Assembly (NCBI RefSeq): GCF_964275005.1
Contig: NW_027307681.1
Location: 62,001 to 126,000 of the forward strand
Reading direction: 5' to 3'
Origin: Diadema setosum
Lineage: Eukaryota; Echinodermata; Echinoidea; Diadematoida; Diadematidae
DNA: 64,000 nt
The notes beneath the pieces are model-generated. The model did no database searches, had not been told where the DNA came from, and saw nothing but the letters and a program-made list of their open reading frames with translations. Each line of letters opens with the position of its first letter. Position 1 is the first letter of the stretch. This document shows, piece after piece, positions 11,911-22,518 of this stretch. Made by a program: the position numbers and the translations under genes.

Positions 11911-11937
11911 TGCGTTGCTGGACTTTTTTCTTAAGCC

Positions 11938-12496
11938 GGGTTCACACGTACAAAATAGCGGGATGACGATCGCGCTCCGTATCTCTAGATTTTTTGCGAG
12001 CGTCCACACGTACCAAATTAGCGGGATAGCGATCGTGCTCGGAATCTCGAGTTTTTTGCAAAGCGTCCACACGTACAGAATTATCCCGCTAATTGCCGAG
12101 AAAAATAACAGCAAAGCCTGCAAACTGGGTCACACAGCGCCCTTCTCTGTCACTACCTGCGCGCACTTCCCTTTGTTCATTGTTTTTTTTTTTTGCGCGT
12201 CAGTGGTGTGGTTTCCGCGCGGTTGTAGTGGTGTGCCAGACGTGAAAGAGGTGTAGTATGATGGGATATAAAAAAAAATCGAGATTCTAATCGCGACCGT
12301 TCACACGTACCAGCGCGGGACCAATTATCCCGCTAATAGATGAACTAGCGCAAGATTACTTGAGATTAGCATTGCGATGCTTATCCCGCTAATTATCGGT
12401 TTTTTTTTTCTGTCCACACGTGCAAAAAACTCGAGATACCGATCGCGATGCAAATCTCGAGATTTGTATCCCGCTAAATTGGTGTACGTGTTAACC
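11938..12496 (+). mobile_element. CpG-rich foldback element, intact copy
   Basis: About 559 bases from GGGTTCACACGTACAAAATA to TGTACGTGTTAACCC. Left sub-terminal modules at about 11940, 12003 and 12066 and inverted modules at about 12297 and 12411-12490 all carry CACACGTAC/AGCGGGAT. The middle has a GGGTCACACAGCG segment and a T run followed by GCGCGTCAGTGGTGTGG. The word set is rich in palindromes (CTCGAG, GATCGCGATC). This copy defines the family boundaries. Confidence 0.8.
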
Positions 12497-12555
12497 CCCC
12501 CCCCCCCCTTTAGAGAGGAAGAGAGAGAAAGGGGGTAGGTGGGGGGGGGGGGTAG
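12484..12555. repeat. C-run and G-run pair
   Basis: A run of C at 12486-12498 is followed by a purine-rich spacer and a run of G at about 12541-12552. Confidence 0.9.
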
Positions 12556-13190
12556 GATATTCTTTCATTCCAACCATGTTGAACATTCAAATAGACACAA
12601 ACATACGGGTACATAAACATGAGAAATAATAGGGAAGCTGTCTAAAGAACATAATTCCTCAATAGGAATATATGATAAATTGCTGTAAAAAAAAATCACA
12701 GTAAGCCTTGTCGTTAACTGTCACTAGACTGTATGCTATATATTGCATTTAGTAAGTTGTCCAGGTAACAAGATTATTGGATAACAAATTGATATATAAA
12801 TTTACAATCGTAGCTGTGCACAGACGATAGTCGAATTCCACATCCTATTTACCATCCTATTTACTCCCATAAAATTGACATGAAGGCCTACTAGTGATTC
12901 AAAAGGAATACACCTATGTACAATGTACATGACAACGTCATCGGCAAGTGCGTATTAAGTTATGTGAAATAATCTCAAATTGTTTAAAGACACTATAAGA
13001 AAGACCTGAATTGAATTGAATTGAACCTAAAATTGAACTAAAGCAAAAGAAAGTACCTGGATTACACTATGAGGGATATCCTCGGTGACATCCCGCACCA
13101 AATTAGAAGTATATGGCCATGATTATTGAATAGATAGATGAAGTAAGTAATTAAAAACAAGGAAAAGTAGAAATTACGCGGTGCGTAAAA
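12556..13190. other. Non-coding stretch, nothing recognised
   Basis: AT-rich, no open frame longer than about 60 codons and no clear repeat. Confidence 0.5.
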
Positions 13191-13192
13191 TA

Positions 13193-14298
13193 TGTCCCCG
13201 CCGGAAGTAGCATTTAGTATCAAAATGTACTATATAGGTCTAAAGATCAAGGTCAAAGGTCAAAGAAGTCAAAGGTTAAATTCTGTGTAGAAGTTTTGAA
13301 GCCCTCACCTAGTGCCATCACATAAAGCAAACGGAATCGAAATCCAGTTAGAAATGGCGAAGGAGTAGCATTTTGTAGCAAAATGTACAATACAGGTCAA
13401 AAAATCAAGGTCAAAGGTCAAAGAAGTCAAAGGTCAAAATTCTGTGTAGAAGTGTTGAAGCCCTCACCTAGTGCCATCACATAAAGCAAACGGAATCGAA
13501 ATCCGGTTAGAAATGGCGAAGGAGTAGCATTTTGTAGCAAATTGTACAATATAGGTCAAAAAATCAAGGTCAAAGGTCAAAGAAGTCAAAGGTCAAAATT
13601 CTGTGTACAAGTTTTGAAGCCCTCACCTAGTGCCATCACATAAAGCAAACGGAATCGAAATCCAGTTAGAAATGGCGAAGGAGTAGCATTTTGTAGCAAA
13701 ATGTACAATACAGGTCAAAAATCAAGGCCAAAGGTCAAAGAAGTCAAAGGTCAAAATTCTGTGTAGAAGTTTTGAAGCCCTCACCTAGTGCCATCACATA
13801 AAGCAAACAGAATCGAAATCGGGTTAGAAATGGCGAAGGAGTAGCATTTTGTAGCAAAATGTACAATACAGGTCAAAAAATCAAGGTCAAAGGTCAAAGA
13901 AGTCAAAGGTCAAAATTCTGTGTAGAAGTTTTGAAGCCCTCACCTAGTGCCATCACATAAAGCAAACGGAATCGAAATCGGGTTAGAAATGGCGAAGGAG
14001 TAGCATTTTGTAGCAAAATGTACAATATAGGTCAAATGTCAAGGTCAAAGGTCACGACTGAAATTCTGTGTAGAAGTTTCAAAGCTCCCATGTAGTGCTA
14101 TCATATAAAGCAAACAGAATCAAAATTGGCTCATAAATGACAGAGAAGTAGCAAATTGAAGATTTTGATCACACACGGACGCACACACGGACACACGGAC
14201 GGACACACGGACGGACACACGGACGGACACACGGACGGACACACACACGTACGGAGCCCGTTTCATAGTCCCCTGCTCGAACTCGTTCGGCGGGGACA
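13193..14298. mobile_element. GTCCCCGCCG-ended element with 159-bp internal tandem array
   Basis: The ends TGTCCCCGCCGGA (13193) and TTCGGCGGGGACA (to about 14297) are inverted. Between them about six units of 158-159 bases repeat; the word GCCCTCACCT lies at 13301, 13460, 13619, 13777 and 13936. Each unit contains AGGTCAAAGGTCA followed by AAGTCAAAGGTCA. The last part (14165-14255) is a GGACACAC/GGACGGACACAC minisatellite. No coding sequence. Confidence 0.8.
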
Positions 14299-14651
14299 AA
14301 AACAAATGAAAATGTCCTAATGACGACTGGTATACCTCCGCCATGTTACATTGTTCTCCTAACAGGTCTGGAGTACGTCTTGACAGTGTAACACGACAGT
14401 TTCACATACTTGGTAGAAACAAGAAATGTCATGTTTGTCACAAAAATTATTGAGTCGAGAGTTAACTTTCCTTAAACTGGGTGTCAATTGATGAACTTTT
14501 ATTGTTAAAGACTCGTAGATTGAGCAAGTATTAAGGAATTTGAACATTTTCACTTTGACCGATCTATTTTTATGACAATACTTTGAGCGACCACTTAAAA
14601 AATATGGCAAAAATCCTGTCATTATTTTAAGTATTTCACTTGACCTCTGAC
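14299..14651. other. Non-coding spacer
   Basis: No feature recognised; a short - strand open frame (14359-14655) has no known motif. Confidence 0.4.
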
Positions 14652-16201
14652 CCAACGGCGTAGCCAGGATTTCATCTTAGGGGGGGGGGGCGGTAAGTCT
14701 GCGAGGGAGCGAAGCGACCGAGCCCGAGCGAGCGGAGCGAGCGAGGGGGGGGGGGAGGGTGTGGGAGGGGGGTGTCCCTCCTCCCACGGTAAGAACTTTT
14801 TGCATTTGGATGTTGCAAATGGTGCAATTTGATGCATGTTTTTGCGGGTTTTATCGACGTGAAACAGTCCCACTTGTTTATGGTAGCAGTTTATTTTGAT
14901 GTAGATTATCACTGAACAATTTGCCTATATAAAATGGTATAATTTAGATACACTTCTTGTATTAATTCTGTTCACTGAATATCATGAACGCGACTGAACC
15001 CGAGCGAGCGGAGCGAGCGTGGGGGTAGGGGAGGGCGTGGGAGGGGGGTGTCCCCCCTCCCACGGTAAGAACTTTTTGCATTTTGATGTTGCAAATGGTG
15101 CAATTTGATGCATGTTTTTGCGCGTTTTATCGACGTGAAACAGTCCCACTTGTTTAAGGTAGCAGTATATTTTAGTGTAGATAATTATTGAACAATTTGC
15201 CTATAAAATGGTATAATTTAAATACACTAGTCTTCTTGTATTAATTCTTACACTGAATATCATGAACGCTGTCTGTTCAGCAATCAAACAGAAAAAGCAT
15301 GCACACGAGGGTGTAGATAGGGGCATATCCCCTCTCACACGAAGGTGATTTTGCGTTTTCAGACCTGAAATTCAGCGATCTGGTGCATCGAAGTGTTAAA
15401 ATCACGGAATTTAGCTCTTATTCCGAATGTGCACCATCTGTGCGTATGTATAAAGTCTAGTGAGGTATACTAGAGCTTAGGGGAAGGGGGATTCCCCCTC
15501 CCGCTCGCGGAGCTTTTGCGTTTTTAGAATTGAAATAAAGCGATCTGGGTATAGCCACAGTCTACTTCTTTGCATGGCGGGGGGGGGGGGGGGGCGAGCA
15601 GGGAGAAGGCGTGGGCGAGTGTTATCTCCACCCTTCCCTTCCGATGGAGCTTTTATCTTTTTAAGGTTGAAATTGAGATATCTCGTATACTTGTACGCAT
15701 ATTTGATGGAAGCAACATTTGGGAAATCACACACACACACACACAAAAAAAAAACTGATGGGGGGGGGGGGGGCTGAGGGAGGAAAGGGTCGATTAAAAG
15801 GGGAAATTCCCCTTATACATGAGGGAACCTTCAGTTTTCGGAATATAAGTCTTGTGCACTCAGAATTATTCAGAATTTTTTGTAAATCTAAAAAGTGTAC
15901 TTAGCTAGGGAAAGAGGCACAGAGGGGGAGGGTTTGGGAGGGGGATACCCCCTCCCAAGCACGAGAGATTTTGCATATTTTGAATTGAAATTCAACGATC
16001 TGGTGCACACTTTGAGTGAAATATTCAAAAAAAAAAATATCTTATTTGATGAAAGGTTGCAAAGGAGACCCGCTTCATGTGCATGCATACAGTATACACG
16101 CATTTTTTTTTCCGCCTCCCAAATCCCCGGTCCAAATCTTAGGGGGGGGGGGGGCGACCGCCCCCATCGCCTCCCCCCCCCCCCCCCCTGGCTACGCCAG
16201 T
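14652..16201. mobile_element. G-run composite element with GGCGTAGCCAGG ends
   Basis: Begins ACGGCGTAGCCAGGATTT (14653) and ends CCCCTGGCTACGCCAGTG (to about 16201), inverted relative to each other. Inside, imperfect units each combine a G-run with GGGAGGGGGTGTCCCTCC-like text and a GGTAAGAACTTTTTGC block. Two of them (about 14730-14960 and 15020-15270) are close copies and later ones (15300, 15480, 15780, 15930) are diverged. G homopolymers occur at about 14682, 14745, 15580, 15761, 16142 and a C-run at 16173-16188. Confidence 0.65.
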
Positions 16202-16625
16202 GCTCTGACCATCATAGCCAAAATCTCTCCCTATGTATCATTGTGGAGTAGGCTAATGATAGCATGCAAATACCGAGTTTGTTTGTTTTTATGCATTGGG
16301 TAATCTCCAAGGTATGGAGGAACTGTGTAAAAATATTTCAACAATAGTGGAATTTCAAGATTTTACCTGACATTGATCCTTTGACCTGTATAATGAATCT
16401 CACCTGGCACAGAAACGAGTTGCTACTCGCTGACCAGTTTTCTGGTCGCACTCTAATTTCACACAATTTCCTTCCTTTTGGATCTGCTTTCTCGTCGCAC
16501 TCCGATTTCTCACGTTTTCCTTCCTTTTAGATCTGTCGGAAAGCGTGTGTCATTACACTTTAGTGCCAGGTCGTTTCATCCAACGCTATGCTGCATTGAG
16601 CGCGACACGCCATCCATACGGTGAA
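16202..16625. other. Non-coding spacer with a local duplication
   Basis: Two related blocks near 16437-16475 and 16485-16530 (TTTCTGGTCGCACTCTAATTT / TTTCTCGTCGCACTCCGATTT) followed by TTTTCCTTCCTTTT-like text, i.e. a short tandem duplication of about 48 bases. Nothing else recognised. Confidence 0.5.
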
Positions 16626-17110
16626 GGGCTCACACCCGTAAATACAAGGGAATGCCCCAGGCCCCTTCACAAATTCGTACCAAAGATACCTCAAAGGGCA
16701 TGAGTTTCAAAAATGTCCCTTTGAGAAGCTTTATGACCCTTGAATGTGTAATTTCCCATATGATGTAGGTCCAAATCTCATCAAAAACACATTTATGATG
16801 TTTAAAAGTGAAATGAGAAATATGACCTCCACTATAGGGCTCACACCCGTAAATACAAGGGAATGCCCCAGGCCCCTTCACAAATTCGTACCAAAGATAC
16901 CTCAAAGGGCATGAGTTTCAAAAATGTCCCTTTGATAAGCTTTATGACCCTTGAATGTGTAATTTCCCATATGATGTAGGTCCAAATCTCATCAAAAACA
17001 CATTTATGATGTTTAAAAGTGAAATGAGAAATATGACCTCCACTATAGGGCTCACACCCGTAAATACAAGGGAATGCCCCAGGCCCCTTCACAAATTCGT
17101 ACCAAAGATA
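16626..17110. repeat. 211-bp tandem duplication, 2.3 units
   Basis: GGGCTCACACCCGTAAATAC begins units at 16626, 16837 and 17048. The two complete units differ at very few positions (for example TTTGAGAAGC versus TTTGATAAGC), so the duplication is recent. - strand frames across it are not genes. Confidence 0.95.
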
Positions 17111-17544
17111 CCAAAATAAATGAAGAAAAAAATTGATTAAAAATCAATGATGTAGTTTGGCAAAAAACTGAATAGCTGTAGATATTGAGTATGAATTCCT
17201 CTACAAATTGCATTTTGGTTGGAAGATGAAAGCTTTTCTGGTGGAATTTGAGGGGACTATATTTCATTGGGTACGTGTACGGAAAATGGGTGATTTTTTG
17301 AGTGATAAGAACTCGTAGTCTGGCTTTGCGGACCCCTGGACAGAATTTGAACTGAATTATCCACCCCGATCATTTGATGGATGAAAGGGTATATCTAACT
17401 TATCCAGGTTAGTGAAGCTGAAACACCTCATTTCTCCCAGCTGTTTTACAGAATTTTTTGAAATTTGATTTTTAACACACATCCCTATGGGGAAATATTT
17501 ATGGGTGTGAGCCCTGAATGTTGTGTAAGCTCGGTGATCCCTAT
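17111..17544. other. Non-coding spacer
   Basis: No coding sequence recognised. The last 20 or so bases (TTGTGTAAGCTCGGTGATCC region at 17521) correspond in reverse to 20340-20375, so the outer repeat of the next element probably starts here. Confidence 0.4.
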
Positions 17545-17546
17545 CT

Positions 17547-20200
17547 ACGGAACGCCATTAGGGAAACAATACAAAATGCATTTCAATCCAGCCAACATTC
17601 ATTTCACTTTTAACAAATACATTTCACTTACCAACATTTGTTTTATTTTGTACAAAAATACATTTTACTTTTGAATAAAAATTCATATCACTTTTCACAA
17701 AAATACCTTTCACTTTTAAATAAAAATTCATTTCACTTTTCACAAAAATACATTTTACTTTTGAATAACAATTCTTTTCACTTTTCACAACAATACATTT
17801 CACTTTTAGATAAAAAATTCATTTCACTCTTCACAAAATGTATTTCACTTTTTAACCAAAAACATTTGACTTTTCACAAAAATGTATTTCACTTTTCAAG
17901 AAAAAAAAATAAATCATTTCATTTTTCCTTAAAAAATATCATTTCACTTTGGCGTACCATATCACTCTGACGAAACCATTTCACTCTGATAAAACCATTT
18001 CACTCTGATCGAAAAAAAAATATTCACGGCATGCCTTACGGGTTTATAATCTAAACCAAGAAAGAAGCAAAAAAATACTGTATTTCATGGTAATCACCTG
18101 GAAAATCGTGAATATTCATTGTCTTTTATAGAATATATAAACAAAAAATAAAAGAGATGAAAATGGAAAACCTAGGGGGGAAAAGAAGAATGGAAAAATA
18201 AGACGATAAGGGAAAACGTAAAGGAAAGCAAGAGGTTTAAATCATAAACCCGTAAGGCATGCTGTGAAATATTTGCGAATAGTGCGAGCTGCTTTCTTTT
18301 TGAAACAATATTCTCTCTATACAGTGGCCTGAAATCGCTTAGAAAACCCGTAGAAATCCCCACTTCTACATGCATGAGTCTCGTAGCAGTAAAATGCTGC
18401 CAGAGCCTCATGACACCATTGTATACAAAATTTGGGGGAAGGTATTATATGCATGGGACTGAGTAAAAATGTAAAAAGTTTTTCATCAAAGTGGGACAAA
18501 ATTGTAAGCATTGCATGAGAACATAGATATCAGAAACTAAATGAATGTCACTATGCCCAAATTATTAAGTTGGATGATGGAAGATGGATAACTGCAACAG
18601 CCGCCGCAAGCAGTCTCCGGGGCTAGATGATGGATAAGGTTTTATTTTATTTTTTCATTTATCTGAACTGGGTTTCATTTTCCACCAATTTTTGGAAAAT
18701 ATTTGTCTGTGTAAAGACTACAGCTTACTTTTTTATAGATATTCAGTTCCTCATTTTAAAGTGTTTCAAAAGATCTAAATGTATTGACCTGGTGCTTTGT
18801 AGAGTCTAGTATAGGTTACTATTACAGTAATACTATGTTACCAACAATTTTTTTTTTTCAACAGTTTGCAAACTTTGAGAGTGAAAGTAAAGCCCAGTCT
18901 CACATACGTGTATCCCCTGTTTTAGCCACAAAAGGTGCTCACGAGTGAGAAATCCCCTGGAAAATCATTTTAACATGAAATACATAGATCAAACAAATGT
19001 AACCGTAACCATAACAGACCGTTAGCGTTACAAACACCGGACCGTCAATGTCCACGACGGTCATTATGGTCATGTCATCAACTTCAACCGTCATAGCCGT
19101 AGGTCGACCGTAGCGCTAGCTCTAGTGTGAGAGCACCTTTAAGTGTGGTACACTCCTCGCACAAGTGCGAGTGAGAAAACATAGCTAAGAATAGACATGA
19201 TAGATACTAGATAGACAGTCATAGAATACCGGCGTCATGACCGTAGGCTATTATAGGCCGTTAGGTCTAGTTAACGATACTTGGTAGGCCTACCATGCCT
19301 ACCGCCCACTCCTGCAAGCATGAGTCTCTTAGCAGTACACTGCCTACCGCCTTTACCGGTAGCTCAAGGCTAATTTGAACTAGAACAAACGTACCCATAC
19401 CATACGGTACCCACCTTTGAAAATGAGTATTGCGATAAATCGAACCCTCTATTCCAGTCCAAGATGCGTGCATTATTCAGCAAGTCAGGCGTAGATTCAA
19501 TTCTCGATGTAGTATGCATAAAACGGCACGACCGTGCATGTGGGTGAGGCCGAGGCGAGGGCCGTCGACTGCTAGCTCGCCTCACGTCGCTGCCGCGCCG
19601 GCGTAGAGCGCTAAGTCTAGGAACTGCATAGCCAGCCGGCCGGCCGGCCGGCCGGCCAGCCACTCACCTCAGCTCAGTGCCAACAAAGTGCCATGGCACT
19701 GTGACTCCGCTCAAACTGGCGCCACCTTTTTGCCGGGAAAAAAGAGGAACGTATTTTTTTTCTATCAGAGTGAAATGGTTTTATTAGAGTGAAATGGTTT
19801 TAGTGCAGTGAAATGGTTTCGTCAGAGTGGTATGGTACGCCAAAGTGAAATTATTTTTTTAACGGAAAAATGAAATGATTCATTTTTTTTTCTTTAAAAG
19901 TGAAATAAATTTTTGTGAAAAGTAAAATGTTTTCGGTTAAAAAGTGAAATAAATTTTGTTAAGAGTGAAATGAATTTTTATTCAAAAGTGAAATGTATTT
20001 TTGTGAAAAGTGAAATGAATTGTTATTTAAAAGTGAAATGTATTTTTGTGAAAACTGAAATATGTTTTTGTGAAAGGTGAAATGTATTTTTGTAAAAAGT
20101 AAAGTAAATATTGGTGAGTAAAATGTATTTGTTAAAGGTGAAATGAATATTGGCTGGAGTGAAATGAATTTTGTATAGTTTCCCTAATAGCGTTCCATAC
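17547..20200. mobile_element. Long foldback element with tandem-repeat arms
   Basis: The left arm (17547-18015) and right arm (19757-20200) are inverted copies. Each begins GGAACGCNATTAGGGAAAC, then has about a dozen units in which CATTTCACTTTT alternates with an A-rich spacer, and ends with three AAACCATTTCACTCTGAT units. The 1.74-kb middle carries no transposase-like frame; it holds a smaller inverted repeat (18021-18271) and a GC-rich part (about 19500-19680). Long arms made of short tandem repeats are typical of foldback/Galileo-type DNA elements; I infer that class from structure only. Confidence 0.75.
18021..18271. repeat. Inverted repeat inside the foldback element
   Basis: Arms 18021-18057 and 18234-18271 are reverse complements with few mismatches (key words GGCATGCCTTACGGGTTTAT and ATAAACCCGTAAGGCATGC), separated by about 176 bases of A-rich sequence. 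Confidence 0.85.
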
Positions 20201-20249
20201 ATGTCAACAAAAGATACAGCTTTCACATTGGGCGCGGGCCAGGAAAAAA

Positions 20250-20288
<39 letters not shown>

Positions 20289-20334
20289 TGTGTGTGTGCG
20301 CGCCCAATGTGAAAGATGTATCTTTTGTTGACAT
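20200..20334. repeat. 37-bp palindrome arms around a (GT)n tract
   Basis: Arms 20200-20236 and 20298-20334 are reverse complements with one mismatch (CATGTCAACAAAAGATAC at the outside, TTGGGCGCG inside). The loop is a GT microsatellite of about 45 bases. Confidence 0.9.
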
Positions 20335-21485
20335 GGATGAACGAGCTTACACAATTCACCGTACGGAACTCGTGTCGCACCCAAATTAGTGTGGCCTCTA
20401 TACACAGGGTCTTTAACGGGGCTTTTCTCTCGGGGGTATTTTTCAGTGACCGCTATAGACAGGTGGTCGCTATAGACAGGTGACCACTAAGACATTGAAT
20501 GTATATATTATGCTCCCTGACTTTGCAGGATATACAGGTTAAGGAAATTGGGTGACAGTTGATGGATGGATCACTTCTATCACCAGATTTGTGGATTGGC
20601 GTGGCAAGGCTTTGCTTCTATTGGCCCGGAATCACACCGCTGTCACAGCTTTGCTAGTACAAGGAAAGACAAGGCTGGTACAATCTCATGGGCTACAAGT
20701 TTCAGAATAGCATAGGAGGTACCTATCTATTCTGGTACACTGACCTTTGACAGGTTCAGCTGTTGAAGTTGTGTTTCATCGCTAGTAATTTGGATATGGA
20801 GGCGCTCTATATTTCGGGGAATGGGGAGGGGCCTTTATGTGGTAGTGACTGATCATGTTCTTATAGGTAAAAGCTGACTGGAAGTACTCGTTCAAGCCTT
20901 CAGCTTTGTCGACTAATGTTGCACATAGCCTTTAAGTCAAGTGGAGTGATGGTATTCAAAAGCTCTCGGTGCGGCAGGACTTAAAGGGATGCTACAGTAT
21001 AGGTGGAGATGAGAATTGGGCTTTTAAAGACCTAATAAAATGGTTTAGACATTTTTTTCCTAATGATGTAATGATATTAAATGTTAAATTCCAAGTAAAT
21101 CTATGGTCGTGCGGGTTTTTTTACTGTTCTATATTTGTTAACATAATGGATGCAATTTCCTCGGTTTTGGAAAACTTTCTATACTTTCGCCGCATGCGGC
21201 GCACTATCACTTCTAAATTGTGATGACGTCTAAGAACGGAGTCGTCGATATTGATTGTCCGACCAGCCTAGCCATAGCCAGCGAGCTAGCAAGGCTATGC
21301 AAGTGCAGCGCAGCGACAGCCGGCCGGCGGCTAGCGCTGGCGGGGGAGCGAGCTAGCGAGCGCATAGCAGGCGCTGCGCTGCACTATTTTCATTGGCTAA
21401 GCCTTTATACAAAAGAATATTTAATGAATTGTATCGGATTTAATACTGCCAATAATACAGATTACAACTGTGGTACGCTTGGATA
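20335..21485. other. Non-coding stretch, partly CpG-rich
   Basis: A short direct repeat, GCTATAGACAGGTG, occurs twice at about 20452 and 20470. A CpG-rich patch lies at 21280-21390 (GCCGGCCGGCGGCTAGCG). No coding sequence recognised. Confidence 0.45.
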
Positions 21486-21499
21486 TCCATTATTTTCGG

Positions 21500-21950
21500 C
21501 AAACTCGTGAAATAGGCCCCACCACTTACCACTGCGTGTCTGTACTAATACTACGGCGACTCGCCTGTTTAAATACTCGTGAATTCAGCCCCACCGTGTG
21601 GCGTTCATCGGTAGGTAAGCACGGCGATGGGGCTGCCTTCCACAGTCAGTACTCGTGAATACGGCGAAAATGACTTCCTAATATGTCCCTCGGCCAATTT
21701 AACCATAAATACAACCCTACCTAACCCTAAACCCTAGGACCTACCCTTGCTTGCTATAAACGCACGGGTACGGTGCACGCGCACTGCGATGGGGCCTATT
21801 TCACGATAGCCCCACCACCACTGCGTGTCTGTACTAATACTACGGCGACTCGCCTGCTTTATAGGCCTAGACCTACTCGTGAATTCAGCCCCACCGTGGC
21901 GTTCATCGGTAGATAAGCACGGCGGTGGGGCTTCCTTCCACAGTATGATT
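21500..21950. repeat. Two direct copies of a stem-loop-bearing unit
   Basis: Copy 1 (about 21507-21650) and copy 2 (about 21790-21945) share CTGCGTGTCTGTACTAATAC, TACGGCGACTCGCCTG and ACTCGTGAATTCAGCCCCAC. Each contains AGCCCCACCGTG facing CACGGCGATGGGGCT (21587-21598 and 21620-21634 in copy 1), able to form a stem. Confidence 0.8.
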
Positions 21951-22139
21951 TGTAGCATAAAACAAAAACTACTCGACTAAAATTGACGATCATTCTTGGT
22001 ATCGTTTTTCTTAGAAAATGGCGCATCTAAATTACTGATAACAAATATTGCAGAAACTGGTTAGGTGTTTTTTTTTTTCCAAGCCATGACCCACCCTGTA
22101 ACATATCTTTCTAGAGTGTAGCCTCTGTAATACTACCAA

Positions 22140-22262
22140 AGATTCTGCTATTACTACTTACTAGTCTACTAGACCTAAATTGTTAGTGGTAATAGTACTA
22201 CTTCTAGTAGTAGTACTAGTAGACTGCTACTACTATACTAGACTACTACTAGTAGTTTAACT
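22140..22262. repeat. CTA/TAG trinucleotide-rich tract
   Basis: Dense in ACTACT, TAGTAGTAGTACTAGTAG and their complements, making several small overlapping palindromes. Confidence 0.7.
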
Positions 22263-22290
22263 TGTTAGCGCCGGCCAACGGGCCAGGCCA

Positions 22291-22518
22291 CGGCCGGGAC
22301 GCGTTTTTTTTTTTAAGGCGGCACAGATTGGGGCATGGCGCGTGTTAAACCTATGGGAAAAACGTTGGGTTATGGTTTTTGGTTATGGTTATGGTTAGGG
22401 TTGGGGTTAGGGTTAGGGTTAGGATTAGGATTAGGGTTAGGTTTAGGGATAGGGTCCCCGATAGATTTTTAGTTTCCCCAATCTGTGCCGTCTAAAAAAA
22501 AACACGCGGCCGGGACGC
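22291..22518. mobile_element. Small inverted-repeat element carrying a telomere-like tract
   Basis: Inverted ends: T-run plus GGCGGCACAGATTGGGG (to 22333) and TTCCCCAATCTGTGCCGTC plus A-run (22474-22502). The middle, 22380-22453, is an imperfect TTAGGG array (GGTTAGGGTTAGGG with GGATTAGG and GGTTATGG variants). The whole is bracketed by the direct repeat CGGCCGGGACGC (22291-22302 and 22507-22518), consistent with a target-site duplication. Confidence 0.7.

Noticed and set aside
22380..22453. Chromosome end
   Set aside because: The TTAGGG-like tract is short, imperfect and internal, inside inverted repeats with unique sequence on both sides.
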